Below are positions 1 through 22,239 of a stretch of DNA of 64,000 nucleotides, piece by piece. The stretch lies in contig OX359189.1 in the NCBI GenBank assembly GCA_947172415.1, positions 5,656,501 to 5,720,500 on the forward strand, given 5' to 3'. The first letter of the stretch is position 1, and each line of letters begins with the position of its first letter. Position numbers and translations under genes: made by a program. Below the pieces are notes generated by a model that worked only from the letters and a program-made list of their open reading frames with translations, searched no databases and had not been told where the DNA came from. Source of the DNA: Chondrosia reniformis. Its lineage: Eukaryota; Porifera; Demospongiae; Chondrillida; Chondrillidae.

Positions 1-585
1 ATTTATGGGATAAACACATTTATTTTTACCATAATCAGCAATACTATATTAATATAATTAAAACAAGTTATTTAAATAAAAAAATTCAAGGATTCCCTGG
101 GTTTGTCTGTCTTAAATCACTTGCATCCAAACTGTAGCAAAATGTATTCTTCTATATTACTCTATAGTTAATGGCCATGGGTAATAATAATAAGGGATGT
201 CTTTTAAGTCAACATACGTATACTTATAGATCTCAAGTAGTATTTATATACGTAGAATAACATATAGATAATAGGAAGTCCTAAATAATAATTAGAACAT
301 CTACGTATGTAATAATAAGTAGTATTCAAAATTTAAAAGGATTTTGACATAAATAACCCACAAAGTAAGGAACATACGTATAAAGTGGTTATGAAAATTT
401 ATACTTGATGGCTTACACGTTTTCTTGTGATAGGAGCAGTATTTCCCAAGTTTTCCTGAATAATAGATATAGGCAAAACAGTTGACACATACATACATTA
501 TGAAATGGTATGGATTGTTTATTGCGATCATATTAGTAAAGGGATTCAGATGAGTCTCAGCAACACAATTGTTTTATCAAATTTG

Positions 586-613
586 GACGTTTCCACCTGA
601 AGGTCTTCATCAG
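586..613 (-). other. Hammerhead-ribozyme-like core (Penelope/retrozyme relic)
   Basis: On the minus strand the sequence reads CTGATGA, a short hairpin (ACC-TTCA-GGT, one mismatch at its base), then GAAACGTC. This is the order of the hammerhead catalytic core, with a very short ACGT stem III and the GTC cleavage triplet. Such minimal type I hammerheads are known from Penelope-like elements and retrozymes. The same motif with related 3' flanks occurs at 22203-22230 and 47125-47153. I did not find a convincing stem I, so activity is uncertain. The rest of 1-800 shows no gene I can defend; it may hold a BRWD intron. Confidence 0.45.
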
Positions 614-880
614 CAATGAGGACATACATTATGTACATACTTATATACGTAGCTACAAGATCCCCTTTGAATTTGATACTTTTCTGTATTGTGAGTGCTG
701 TACAAAAACATTTGCTATATATTACACTACAGCTAAAAGACATAATGTGTATTTATGGAGCTCTCATGTATAAACAGTAAGTCTACCAATCTAACAACAA
801 ACTTAAATAAAAAAAATAAAAATAAAAAACCTTTGAAACAAAATTACTATATGAATAAGTAATCCTAATTTACATATTAC

Positions 881-12654
<11,774 letters not shown>

Positions 12655-12703
12655 CCCTATATTTTTCGGTTCCTGTCACGACCTGTTGCGCAATATTAGC
12701 AAA
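12655..12703. promoter_or_regulatory. Head-to-head BRWD/MRPS9 bidirectional promoter core
   Basis: Only 49 bp separate the BRWD start codon (12654, minus) from the MRPS9 start codon (12704, plus). Both starts are supported by family motifs in the first two exons, so both 5' UTRs and the shared promoter must fit into or overlap this interval and the first exons. There is no clear TATA box. The interval includes CACGACCTGTTGCGCAAT, with a TTGCGCAA palindrome (12683-12690). The promoter role is inferred from geometry. Confidence 0.65.
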
Positions 12704-15700
12704 ATGGCTTCACGAATTTCTAGTTTTTGCAGATATTTAAATGTTTGGCGCAGGATAAGGCAACAATCATTTTCTCAGGTAAAACAAACGGGGTTCTCAA
12801 TATTGTGATTACCTGTTTGTGAATATCAAATGTGTGCATGTTTGACTAAGTGCGATTGTATTATGGTGTGCTTATTTAGCTTATTAAACGTTTTTATTTC
12901 AGGCAAGAAGAGTGAAAACGTTAACTGAATCAATCCAATCTAAAATAAAAGGCGATAAAATGGTTTCTCCTTTGGCTGTAGATGATATGCAAGGTATTGG
13001 TAAGCGGAAGACTCTGTACCCACTGTTTGATTATTATTTCACAGTTATCGTCTGTCTGGTGTACTTTCTGTATCACATGTAGTGCGTGTCAACAGGAGTA
13101 AATTACTTATTTTACTTGGGAAAGCTACTAGTTGATTTAGTTACTACTAAACCACCCAAAAAGCAGTTTTTTCTTCAGTTATTGTGTTGATGATTGCACA
13201 AGTGGCAATGGGTGGCTTCATATAACCAAACAGTAGGGCAGGGCAATGTGGTCGACCATTATGTAATAGGAGTTTTTGATGATAATGTATCCAAGTACTG
13301 TCACAGAATTAGTTTAGAAGCAGTTAGGTCAATATTGAGTCTTTTTATTTGTTTTTCTATATTGACTGGGATTAAATGGAAGAGTTCTATCATTCTATTT
13401 AGACCCAAAGATGCAGGAGGAGATTGAACAGTATTATTTAAGTCGAAGGAAGCTGGCAGAAATGATGGGGATGAATGCTGACGAGATGACTGACCTGGAT
13501 GTTGAAGTGTGTGGCTGGTTCAATATATATGTATATGTTCTTTTTCCCATTTTGTTGATCATCATCGTCATCAATTTTAATTTGTAGTCAGGGTAGTCCC
13601 TTCAGTTCAAATTGGCTGATCTGCCAGGGAGTCCTGAAAGTACCGTACATATACATAAGATGATAGTTTGTGTGTACAATTAGTCTGTAAAAAGCCTATA
13701 GAAACTAAACCTGGAGAGTTAGAGCTTTGGATGAAGATTTAGGAGTTCTCTTTTTCTGGTCTGTTTGGCCATATGTACTTCAATTTTTGTAGAAAGCACT
13801 TCGCTACCTGTTGCCTACTAAACTTTCAGCCCGTGAAGCAAGACCATTTCTTAAGGTATTATGCTGTATATAAATATAATATGTATATATCATTCATTTA
13901 GGTGGATGTATGACTACTTAGTAGCCATTTAAAGTATTGATATGTGGTTTGGTTAAATAAATAAAGGTTTATATATAAGAAGTTCAGAACTTTGAAAAGG
14001 TTCATTTTCTGATCCCTTTGAACATCTAAAGACACAGGTTTCAGTGTAATTTCTTGGTAGGCATTTCGACCCTTGGGGTCTATTTCAGCAACCAATGGTT
14101 GGTAATTTATTGCCCCTTTTATAGACAATTTCTCCTGTCATTTTCTATCATGTGAGTACTCGGCAGGAAGGTAAGAAGGAGAAATGTAATATTTCTTCTT
14201 GGTCTGATGTAATATTATTCCTTGATCAAGGCTCATTCTTACTTGGCATTTCTGGATCCTAATGGCTTCTTGGCTACGAGATGATTAAACTATGTAATGG
14301 TGCCCTGTTCAAAGAGAGTGTCAGATGAACCCTTTCAAAGATAGGTTCAATACAGATAGACAAACCCCTATCATATCAAGTTTAAACACTTTTATAGGTT
14401 TTCAATATTGTTTAACTACGTATGTATGTAGCTTTTGATATACTCTACAGATGTACTGGAGATGTAAGTGTTGATCTTATTTAAATATGAGATAGAAGCT
14501 GCCCAAAGGAACTAAAAATCCTATAGGCACTCATTTATATGTATGTATGTTATAGAGTATAGCAGTGAATGTACGTATTTATTGTGATTTAAAGGTACGT
14601 ACGTATGTTGAAGGAGAGTGTATCTTCTGTCTCATTTTTCCGGTTTTCATTGATTTGTAGAATCCATTGCAGATATATCCTAAGAGAAAAGGCAAGCCAG
14701 CTACATATATTATGATAAATATTCCTTTACCTAGAAGTAGTTCTTATATTTTTCCTCCTCATTATTGTGTGTTATGTACCTGCTTATGTGAAATTCATCA
14801 ATGTTCCATTTAGTTTAATATAAAATTGTTCTCTTTGAATGCTAGAGTCTGAGTTTGATAAAGATGGTCGTCCCTTAGATGCAGCCTTCTACACTGGTAG
14901 TCCCAGATATCACAACCTTTTACATGTTAGTTTATATTGTAATGCAAGAACTATCGCTATCACAGATTGTGTTACAAACAGTTGGGTGTTTAATTATTAT
15001 TTTTACATCATATAATATTTCTGGAGTTAAATATTTGACTTGTTAAATTATTCCAGGAACTTCTTGCAATTAATCATGAGATTAGTGAAATAAAGACAAT
15101 AGAAGAGTAGGCTGAGTTGCTATATTATTGTATGTCTTTGCTGTCTTTTTGACATTTTTTATGATGCTCCTACATACATACGTATGTACAAATATATCTA
15201 CGAATAATTTCATACCCATCTGCAGTGCTGACATTGGGTCCCTGACTAAAGTAGCTAAAGATGACTCAATGGATGTAGCTACTATTAGAGAGAGTATAGG
15301 TGACATTCCTGTTAAAAGTGAGGTCAGTACCTCAGAGCATGAAGACGAAGATGGGTATATGATGTCTAATGAAGAAGATGTAAAAGTAAAAAAACCTTCA
15401 TCTTTGGAGGGATTGGACAGTGACTTGCTGAATTATGAAGAAATTAAAGTTAAAGAAAGTGGTGACTCAGAGATGATACTTATACCATCTGACCAAGGTG
15501 AAGTAGATGTGAACGAGGTTGTGTTGGAATCAGAATCAACGTACAGCACTCCAATGAGGTGGATAACGAAAGTTGAATTGGAGGACTTTATACAAGAAAG
15601 CTTGAGTGATGCAAAATATGAAAATCTGATGTCAAAGATTAAAGTGGTAGCACAGCATTCAAGGGCTGCAGACTATGTGGAGTTTTTATCTAGATTCAGG

Positions 15701-17461
15701 AGGCCCATTGTTTCTCTGGCAGCTAAACGTAATATACCTCCAGTAAGTCAAAATTTCATAACCTTGACGTTGTACTTATCAATTGTATTTAGTAGCACTT
15801 AAGGGCTTTTACATATATGATTTTTAGGTAGATAAAAGTGGAAGAGCCTTGGCTGTTGGTCGCCGAAAAACATCTGTGGCTGTAGTTTGGTTAAAGAGGG
15901 GGGATGGATGTATCACTGTTAATCACAGGCCATTCATTGAATACTTCCCTAGACTTGAAGACAGGTGAGTAATATTAAGCTGTAATGAATTATCTTATTT
16001 TCTCAAACGCTGCCTATTACGTACATATGTATTGGTCAGAGTGGTGCCTGTTTTCTTTTTTGTTTTGCAGGGATCAGATAATCTATCCATTCAGAGTGGT
16101 AAATGAGCTTGGCAACTATGATGTCACTGCTAAAGTCAGGGGTGGTGGCATTTCTGGTAGGTAGAGTACTTCCTCAGTTATCTGAACACCTTTGTAAACC
16201 ACTTCACTCAAGTCTGTTCATCACCACGATCAGATAAGTGAATTAGTCCAGATAAGTGAAATAGCATGCATCGAGTAAGCGAAAGAGGAACGTTTTAAAC
16301 ATTGTGCAGAAGTAAATATTGTGGTTAAAAGAATGCGAGATAAAGCTTAGGTGTACGGGAGTGTATATGAAATTGCTGAGGTGTCAAATAAATACCGTCA
16401 AAACTCGCAATTCGCATTCTTTTGACACACGCATTCAATTCCCGATATACGGTTTTTCGCTAGTGCCGTCACAAATAAAATGGCTGATTTTCCCATCTCC
16501 ATCCGGATAATCGAGGCATGGATAACCGAGGAAGTACTGTAATTTGGCCTTCACTACTGTAAATATGACACCGTCATTCCACCGTTTACTTTCAAATTAG
16601 TCTTTCAATACTCACTTTTAGTGCAATTCCTCAACTTTGTACATGCATGCATCCCTACATATGTAAATGTTTCTATTCTGTCATTGTATTACATTGGAGA
16701 GCACATACGTATATACGTACGTATGTCTACATTATACTTAATAGTTTTATAGACTTTTCTGAGTTTTTTTATATTCATCATGTAGGTCAAACAGGTGCTC
16801 TAAGATTGGGAATTAGTAGAGCATTGCTATCCTTTTCCTCAGATTTTCAAACTCCTCTAATGAAAGGTTGTTACAAATTTTCCATATATGTAGTGATACC
16901 ATAATTTGGTTATGTTTATAGACAAGACCCTAACAGCCACTGTGTTCTATTGTTAATTCCTTAAGGCTGCAGAAAAGTTTCACTTATTACCATTGACAAT
17001 ATTTCATGAGTACCATGTATGATATGTCAAGGTGGTTTAGTGGATTGTTACTCTTTGTAGTACATAGAAAATTATAGATACCCTTAACTTAGTAATACGT
17101 AAATTCAATTTTCTCTGATAGAGGGATTACTTATCCAAGATATTCGTATAGTAGAACGGAAGAAGCCAGGACAGAAGAAAGCTAGGAAGAAGTTTGCTTG
17201 GTATGTTATTGCTAATCCATCGTAATGGACCATATATGGATTCCTGTGTCACTTGTATACTTGTCCTAGGGCATGGTAAATGTGTTATACTATGTACCGC
17301 ATATAATGGCCCTACGTATATGAGAAGGTGTTCTTTACACAATCTGTAGTAACAGCAATTGTATGAAAATGTATTTAGCCTGTTCATATGTTATATTCAT
17401 ATTGAGAGGTTGGATATTCAAATATTCTTTAAATGTGTTACTATGCAGGGTTAAGAGATGA
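12704..17461 (+). CDS. MRPS9: Mitochondrial small ribosomal subunit protein uS9m
   Basis: uS9m is a protein of the mitochondrial 28S subunit; its basic C-terminal tail reaches the decoding region. Thirteen exons: 12704-12778, 12903-12999, 13403-13506, 13793-13855, 14661-14691, 14846-14925, 15057-15106, 15226-15742, 15828-15964, 16071-16156, 16786-16866, 17122-17200, 17449-17461; phases agree and give 470 residues. The N-terminus is basic and Ser/Gln-rich, as expected for mitochondrial import. The ribosomal S9 core is at about residues 340-470: [29 protein letters not shown]-type strand, [20 protein letters not shown] and the terminal [12 protein letters not shown]. The middle block FPKRK-like/EFDKDGRP...FYTG matches the animal mitochondrial family. 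Exon 8 adds an unusually long acidic stretch. Intron 5 starts with GC. The gene is longer than the ~396-residue human protein mainly because of exon 8. Confidence 0.95.
14061..14088 (-). other. Degenerate hammerhead-like hairpin in MRPS9 intron 4
   Basis: The minus strand reads CTGAAAT-A-GACCC-CAA-GGGTC-GAAATGC. The 5-bp stem II hairpin and the GAAA follow hammerhead order, but the first box departs from CTGANGA and the GTC triplet is missing. It resembles the other hammerhead-like copies in this window and is most likely a decayed retroelement tail. The rest of this 805-bp intron holds nothing I can name. Confidence 0.3.
14692..14693 (+). other. Non-canonical GC splice donor of MRPS9 intron 5
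   Basis: Exon 14661-14691 is followed by GCAAGC, not GT. Joining AAAAG to the exon at 14846 restores the frame and the family's [13 protein letters not shown] block. AG|GCAAG is the usual context of rare GC-AG introns. No GT nearby keeps the frame. Confidence 0.8.
16164..16539. mobile_element. Pogo-like MITE in MRPS9 intron 10
   Basis: Inverted ends: GAGTACTTCCTCAGTTATCTG at the left and ATGGATAACCGAGGAAGTACTG at the right, each next to TA. Further imperfect inverted sequence lies inside (GGTTAAAAGAATGCGAG against CTCGCAATTCGCATTCTTTTGAC). The TA target and the TTATC/GATAA TIR core fit pogo/Tigger-type derivatives. No complete transposase frame is present. It starts 7 bp after the intron 10 splice donor. 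Confidence 0.6.
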
Positions 17462-18412
17462 AGTAAGAACAGAGGTGTACCTAAACTTTTGACCTGAAAT
17501 TTTATATTTAATCTTTAAACATACTTTAATATTTTGAATCATTGAAAATTGCGTTTACGTACTAATAACTGTGATGTGATTCAGCATGCTGTGCAGTATT
17601 ATACCTTGAGTGGTTAAATTACTGTTTGCCTTGTGCAAATCCAAGGTAAATTAAATAAAGGAGTAATAATTAACAAGTGGACTGCCCAGGTTTTATCTTG
17701 GCTAAGAGGCTGAAGTTTGTGATAACTTTTTGGTCATCCTAAATATCAAAGAACCTCACAGACTGTAGTTTTACCTACCTTGGATTATCACTGTGTGGCA
17801 CTTTGGTGTTGATTTTTGAGTATTGCATGCCTTCACCTTTAGCACTCTGCCTTGTTTTGACTGCAGTCTCTCTTATTTTGAAAACACAGGTGTTTTACTT
17901 AAGACTGTTTTTAAAATCTCACAGTCCTGATGTGACTTCTGTCAACTGATTGGTCACATGTAGCACCACATTCTTTTGTATAGTTATATCATGAAGGTAT
18001 ACAATTTCGGTTTTGCCTAATACATTTTGAAATAGTGATGTTCAATGAGTACAATCTTGAGGTGAAAGAAAGAATTTAATTGGCCTATGTTTGCTTTCAG
18101 TAGGATTTGGTAATGCAATTGGTGACGTAACTATACGTACAATTTCATTTTCATTCACTAAGTTTTGCTATTGGATCTGACACACTCATTGCTATATATA
18201 CAAGTAAATAAAAAACATTTACAAAAATGATGTTAGAAGTAGGAATGGCAGTGTTCACTAATACATCTGCAAAAAGTATCGAAATAAGACACTGACACTA
18301 AACTCAGGCAACTAATCTTCAATAAAGAGAACCAACTGTTATATTACTAACTACTTACTATATATCTATATATAAATATATTGTAATATTGCCATTTTAT
18401 TATTAAAATATA
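17462..18412. other. MRPS9 3' flank, no gene seen
   Basis: AT-rich sequence after the MRPS9 stop. AATAAA at 17654-17659 is a plausible polyadenylation signal for MRPS9, about 195 nt past the stop. Short minus-strand frames here could hold further THAP-gene exons, but I could not show one with matching splice phase. Confidence 0.5.
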
Positions 18413-18634
18413 CTAAGAAAAAACAAGACACTGATTATATGCCTCAACAAAATGATCAGAGCAAATTCGGTCCCCTGTGGATGGACACCAAGACTTACCA
18501 TCTGGATTCATCCGACGCACAGCAGCTATCCATCGTTCCCTTCGATCTTCTTTCGCTGGAAAGCGGTAAAAATGACGAGTGGAATCCTTCGAGTGACGAT
18601 TGGTACAACCAACAAAGCAACAAGACGTCGGCAT
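18413..18634 (-). CDS. THAP-type zinc-finger exon
   Basis: The THAP domain is a C2CH zinc finger that binds DNA, found in animal transcription factors and P-element-type transposases. The 73-residue frame starts MPTSCCFVGCTNR and continues with FYRFP, the conserved tryptophan (RRERWIAAVRR), W-C-P and the RICSDHF motif that completes the C2CH ligands. The usual AVPTIF-type end of the domain is missing, so either the domain is truncated or a second exon follows to the left; I found no sure partner. The start codon is the first ATG and sits just before the family's first cysteine. The gene is divergent from the fucosyltransferase-like gene. Whether it is a host gene or a transposon remnant is open. 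Confidence 0.65.
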   Translation of the reverse strand: MPTSCCFVGCTNRHSKDSTRHFYRFPAKEDRRERWIAAVRRMNPDGKSWCPSTGDRICSDHFVEAYNQCLVFS

Positions 18635-18852
18635 CGGCGTCGATTCGAAGTACCATAATACGTACTGAGTACATATGTATGGAGCGCCAAAGTGGACAAA
18701 AACGAAGATCGATGTCGATATCTAAGAGAGCGATGACTATGTATACCATGTGGACTTTGCCTACCATTGCACGGCTTAGGGAATTTCCGTTTCCTAGGCG
18801 ACAGCATAATTACATTTTTTAGCAAACAAAAGTTTTTTTAATTATAGCAAAA

Positions 18853-18966
18853 ATGATATTTGTCAGAGGGATGGTTTCTATGCTGAGAAGCATGCTCTTC
18901 TTATTATTCCTAGTTTGTGCGTGTCTGGAGTTGATAGTGTTGTATAACTCTGAAACTATACAATGA
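18853..18966 (+). CDS. Short frame with signal-anchor, in phase with the downstream enzyme
   Basis: A 37-codon frame starting at ATG 18853 encodes a hydrophobic segment (MLFLLFLVCACLELIVLY) typical of a type II Golgi membrane anchor. It ends at TGA 18964-18966. The reading frame is the same as that of the 18976-20262 frame, only three codons downstream. It therefore looks like the missing N-terminus of that enzyme, cut off by one stop. Other possibilities are a sequencing error, a polymorphism, readthrough, or a very short intron spanning the stop. As it stands it could also act as an upstream ORF. Confidence 0.5.
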   Translation: MIFVRGMVSMLRSMLFLLFLVCACLELIVLYNSETIQ

Positions 18967-18975
18967 TGGCAATCG

Positions 18976-20262
18976 ATGGACGAATATGCAAAGAATTCTT
19001 TGCTCAAAGTAGCACCAGCTTTGAAAGTGACACCTGAAGCGTCAGACTCGGACCTAACTGATACGTATATGTCCCTTTTTAGAGCGGATACTCTATGCAA
19101 AACTGTAGACAGATCTAGATCTAGAAAGCAGCTCGAAGAGACTAGAGAACCAATGCATTCGCTCATTGAATATGCTAAATGGCACGAGAAGGAACGAGGG
19201 AAGTTACTGTCAAAAGTCCCCATGGAGATTAAAGATCTCAGAACGTTAATTTGGCATTTTAAAGAATATCCAATATCGGTCGGACTAGCTGACAAAGTCA
19301 GAGCAACTTTTGTTGCCCTGATGTTGGCCATTTTGTCGGAGCGACTACTTTTCATTCAATGGAGCAGCCAGCCCTTCCGAACCTCTAGACAGAGAAATAT
19401 CTTTGAACCTAATTATATAAACTGGGACATTGATGAAGAGATTTTAACGATTATTGGCAAGAATGCCACAATCAACAAACCTGAACTGGAGGCTACGTTA
19501 ATTTGGGAGGGAAAACAAAACCCTGGAGTACCTGGACCCTCTGATGAAATACGAAACATTTTCAGCTGTAAAGTAGAAAAGCAACACTTATTTCTTCAAA
19601 CTACCACCATTCCCTTTCGAAGTATACTGAATTTTTTGAGAACACACGAGGACCCTAAAATGCAGAAGTGTTTCAGTAACTCTGAATTGACTCATAAAAC
19701 TGGTGTTATGAATTGGACTTTAACAAGCCAGTCTTTTCGTCTAGTTAGTGGACAATTCAGCCGCTACTTGTTCAAATTTAGCGAAGAGGTTCTTACTAGG
19801 GCGTCTGATGAACTAAAGAAGATAGGCATAAGAGCAGATCAAAACTACAGCGTAGTTCATATAAGGACCGGATTTTATGGATTATACAATGAAACAGCTC
19901 CACTCACAAGATGGAGTAAATTTAATCCCCTTAGTGAGGGAACTTGGGAGAGATTAATTAATAAAACTATTGCAAGAAGTGAAACGTCAATTGGACCTCG
20001 TGCTCCTATTTTAGTATTGACAGATTCAGACCTGGTGAAGGAGTGGGTGAGGAGGAAGTACAATGGTTCTGTCAAGGTTACCGAAGGTACAGTTAGACAC
20101 ATTGGTCATGCTAAAGAATTAAGGAAGATCAATAAAGTGGAGGAAATAGAACATCAGACTGGTGCTGAGCTGACCATCATGGCGCACTCTAAAATACTTA
20201 CTACAAGTGTTGGTGGATTTGGGCAGCTTGCAAGTAATATGTGTTTACATCCACCAAGCTGA
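18976..20262 (+). CDS. Fucosyltransferase-like glycosyltransferase (GT-B type)
   Basis: An intronless frame of 428 residues. The second half carries motifs shared by alpha-1,2-, alpha-1,6- and protein O-fucosyltransferases: YSVVHIRTGFYG (position of the HxRxGD-type GDP-fucose site, ~residue 295), PILVLTDSDLVKEWV (Rossmann strand with acidic residues) and GAELTIMAHSKILTTSVGGF near the C-terminus, the conserved 'S-x-S-x-FG' end motif. The N-terminal half is poorly conserved. Such enzymes are normally type II Golgi proteins, but from ATG 18976 the protein has no anchor; an in-phase anchor lies just upstream behind a TGA. Acceptor and exact family cannot be given. If the TGA is real in all alleles, the gene may be a recent pseudogene, although the 428-codon frame is fully open. 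Confidence 0.7.
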   Translation: MDEYAKNSLLKVAPALKVTPEASDSDLTDTYMSLFRADTLCKTVDRSRSRKQLEETREPMHSLIEYAKWHEKERGKLLSKVPMEIKDLRTLIWHFKEYPISVGLADKVRATFVALMLAILSERLLFIQWSSQPFRTSRQRNIFEPNYINWDIDEEILTIIGKNATINKPELEATLIWEGKQNPGVPGPSDEIRNIFSCKVEKQHLFLQTTTIPFRSILNFLRTHEDPKMQKCFSNSELTHKTGVMNWTLTSQSFRLVSGQFSRYLFKFSEEVLTRASDELKKIGIRADQNYSVVHIRTGFYGLYNETAPLTRWSKFNPLSEGTWERLINKTIARSETSIGPRAPILVLTDSDLVKEWVRRKYNGSVKVTEGTVRHIGHAKELRKINKVEEIEHQTGAELTIMAHSKILTTSVGGFGQLASNMCLHPPS

Positions 20263-20600
20263 TGATACTTAAATCTGTTATTCATGCAGTTGATCATGAA
20301 TTCGAATGTGTAAAGAAAAACTATTATAGTTATGGGAAAGAACTAAACAATATTTGACAACTATACATATGTATATATATATATATATATAATTATTTAA
20401 TTATATTATTAGTATATTGTAACTTGCACTGTATATATCAATGAAATTTTGATGGAACTTAAAATTTGCCATATCACACTCACCTAACATTTGTATATAC
20501 AGAGTTTAACCTACAATATATATAAAACAATTTTGGAGCTGCATTTCCTTTCAAAACATTATTTAGCTTATTTTATCAATACATCATCCTCTCTTGAGTT
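20263..20600. other. Intergenic, low-complexity TA run
   Basis: Contains a (TA)n run near 20373-20390 and AT-rich sequence. I see no coding or RNA feature. Confidence 0.5.
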
Positions 20601-20624
20601 AGGAATGAGACTTAGAATGCAGCC

Positions 20625-21560
20625 GGATCGATCAGAGACATTAATATCGTACTAGCGATAAATATCGGACCTCGCACTATCTCTAGTTTTTTGTATCGTG
20701 AAAAGTCGCTCTCTTCCCTCCACCAAGACACATACAGGCTTTAATCCATTTGCCACAGTTTTGAGATGTATTGAAAATACTGCGTATGTGTGTAAAATTG
20801 CTTGGAACGATTCACTGGTGTGGAATTAAAGTGGAATAAATTGACGATTTCTCGAAAATAATTGGGATCAGAAAAGTCGTTCTCCTCGGCCCATCAAGAC
20901 ACTTACAGGATTTGTTCGATTTTCCCAGTTTTCAGATGAACCACTAATACTGACTATGTCTTTAAACTTGCTTGGAACAATTCACTGATCTGGAAATAAC
21001 GAGAAACATATTAAAAAAGGTCCCAACCACAACCGTTTTCTTTGGACAAAACTTCATATAAATAGAAGCGAAAAACCTTATATAGTAGGCCTACCTGGAC
21101 ACATCTCTATGGTGGTTGCGGTTCCCATAGAGGTTGGTAGCGATTAGACTCTGAAGCTGTCTCCTAATCGGTTGGTGCCATAGAGACGTGCTCACCAATA
21201 ATCCGGATTTCGGGGGGGTTCCACGTAATGTGGGATTGGCATCTGATATCTTTAAGGATTCATATGAGTCGGCCATATCGAGAAGAGCTGGTTCTTCTCA
21301 CGCGAGTGACACCCAATGCTCAACTCGGCAGTAATTTGCTTCGGCAGATTCGATTGAACGTTACCAACGATCCCGGCCTATGAGCGTCGTGGATGGTAGC
21401 GTTCGGTATGGTCCACCTTTTTTTCTTTGGAGTTTCGTTGGCTGTCGATTGACGAAATTTCACTTTAACGAGATCCATATAAAATATATGGATAGATAGT
21501 ACTTCCATAACATTCAAGTATTACACAGTGCATAGCCATATGTATAAAAAATTGGAAAGT
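20625..21560. repeat. ~0.9-kb interspersed repeat R1, copy 1
   Basis: Nearly identical to 28785-29710 in the same orientation. It has higher GC and a different texture from its surroundings (e.g. GATTTCGGGGGGGTTCCACG). A 61-codon minus-strand frame (21091-21276) is kept in both copies with one residue changed, but recent duplication alone explains this. Both copies are followed by the ~170-bp satellite. It may be the non-coding or gag-like part of a mobile element. Confidence 0.75.
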
Positions 21561-21649
21561 ATTCTAGATTTTCAGATATAGTATGGAATTTTTGTCATTA
21601 TTATAATAATACCTTCTAACGGTCGGCCATATATACTATTACGCAATTT

Positions 21650-21960
21650 CTCTAACAAAACAGTACATTAACTTTTAGTTCTGTAACTCTATCAAATGGT
21701 GAGATATGAAGCTAAATGTTTGTGTCAGCATTCACAGACATCTATAGAGCATGTCCAATGGGTTTTTGAAATTTTGATGAAACTTAAAATTTGCCCTATC
21801 TCTCACTATACATTAACTTTGTATACCAGAATTTAATGTACATTGATTGCTGTAACGGAGAGATATGAGGCTAAAACCTTGTGTCAGCATTCACAGACAT
21901 CTATAGAGCATGTCTAATGGGTTTTTGAAAATGGCTATAACTCCATCTGCACAGGTTAGA
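21650..21960. repeat. ~170-bp satellite, about two units
   Basis: Units are recognised by the anchor CATTCACAGACATCTATAG (about 21730 and 21888) and by CATTAACTTTGTATACCAGA. The same units form longer arrays at 27852-28770 and 29830-30890. Confidence 0.8.
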
Positions 21961-22142
21961 TGGAGTTGGGAGGCAGTCTATGCTGGTTCTGACAATAAAG
22001 GAAAGTTGGCCTGATGGGAGTCCATTGAGGATTCTCTTCCACACTGGATTGGCCTCTTCTAAAGTGATGGTTTGTAGATGGTTTGTATTACATATACATA
22101 GACATTCACTATGAGTAATTTCGTTATGAGATTCTACTGTAT
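21960..22142 (-). mobile_element. LINE 3'-region fragment joined to a TIR-like end
   Basis: Reverse complement of 30888-31090, so it belongs to the same composite repeat in the opposite orientation. It includes the end of the reverse-transcriptase region, whose minus-strand translation resembles LSFMTRASIDCLPTPSNL. It is followed by a TIR-like block, TTCGTTATGAGATTCTACTG. Both copies share this junction, so the composite moved or was duplicated as one piece. Confidence 0.6.
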
Positions 22143-22202
22143 GTACACATGGATAAGAATAAAGTCTTGTTGAACATCAGTAACATAAATTTACTAATTC
22201 TG

Positions 22203-22230
22203 GACGTTTCAACCCGGAGGTCTTCATCAG
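22203..22230 (-). other. Hammerhead-ribozyme-like core
   Basis: The minus strand reads CTGATGA, stem-loop GACC-TCCG-GGTT (4 bp with one G-U), then GAAACGTC. All invariant core residues of a hammerhead are present, with a minimal ACGT stem III and the GTC cleavage triplet. The downstream flank (AATTAGTAAAT...CTTTATTCT) matches the copy at 47154-47200, which shows a dispersed family. A CTG...CAG pairing could give part of stem I, but I could not confirm it. Confidence 0.55.
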
Positions 22231-22239
22231 TATTACAGG

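Noticed and set aside
18439-18825. Several overlapping frames on both strands around the THAP exon
   Set aside because: Only the minus-strand frame has a recognisable domain; the others have no family features.
21091-21276. 61-codon frame conserved between the two R1 copies as a gene
   Set aside because: The copies are too recent for conservation to mean constraint; no domain is visible.
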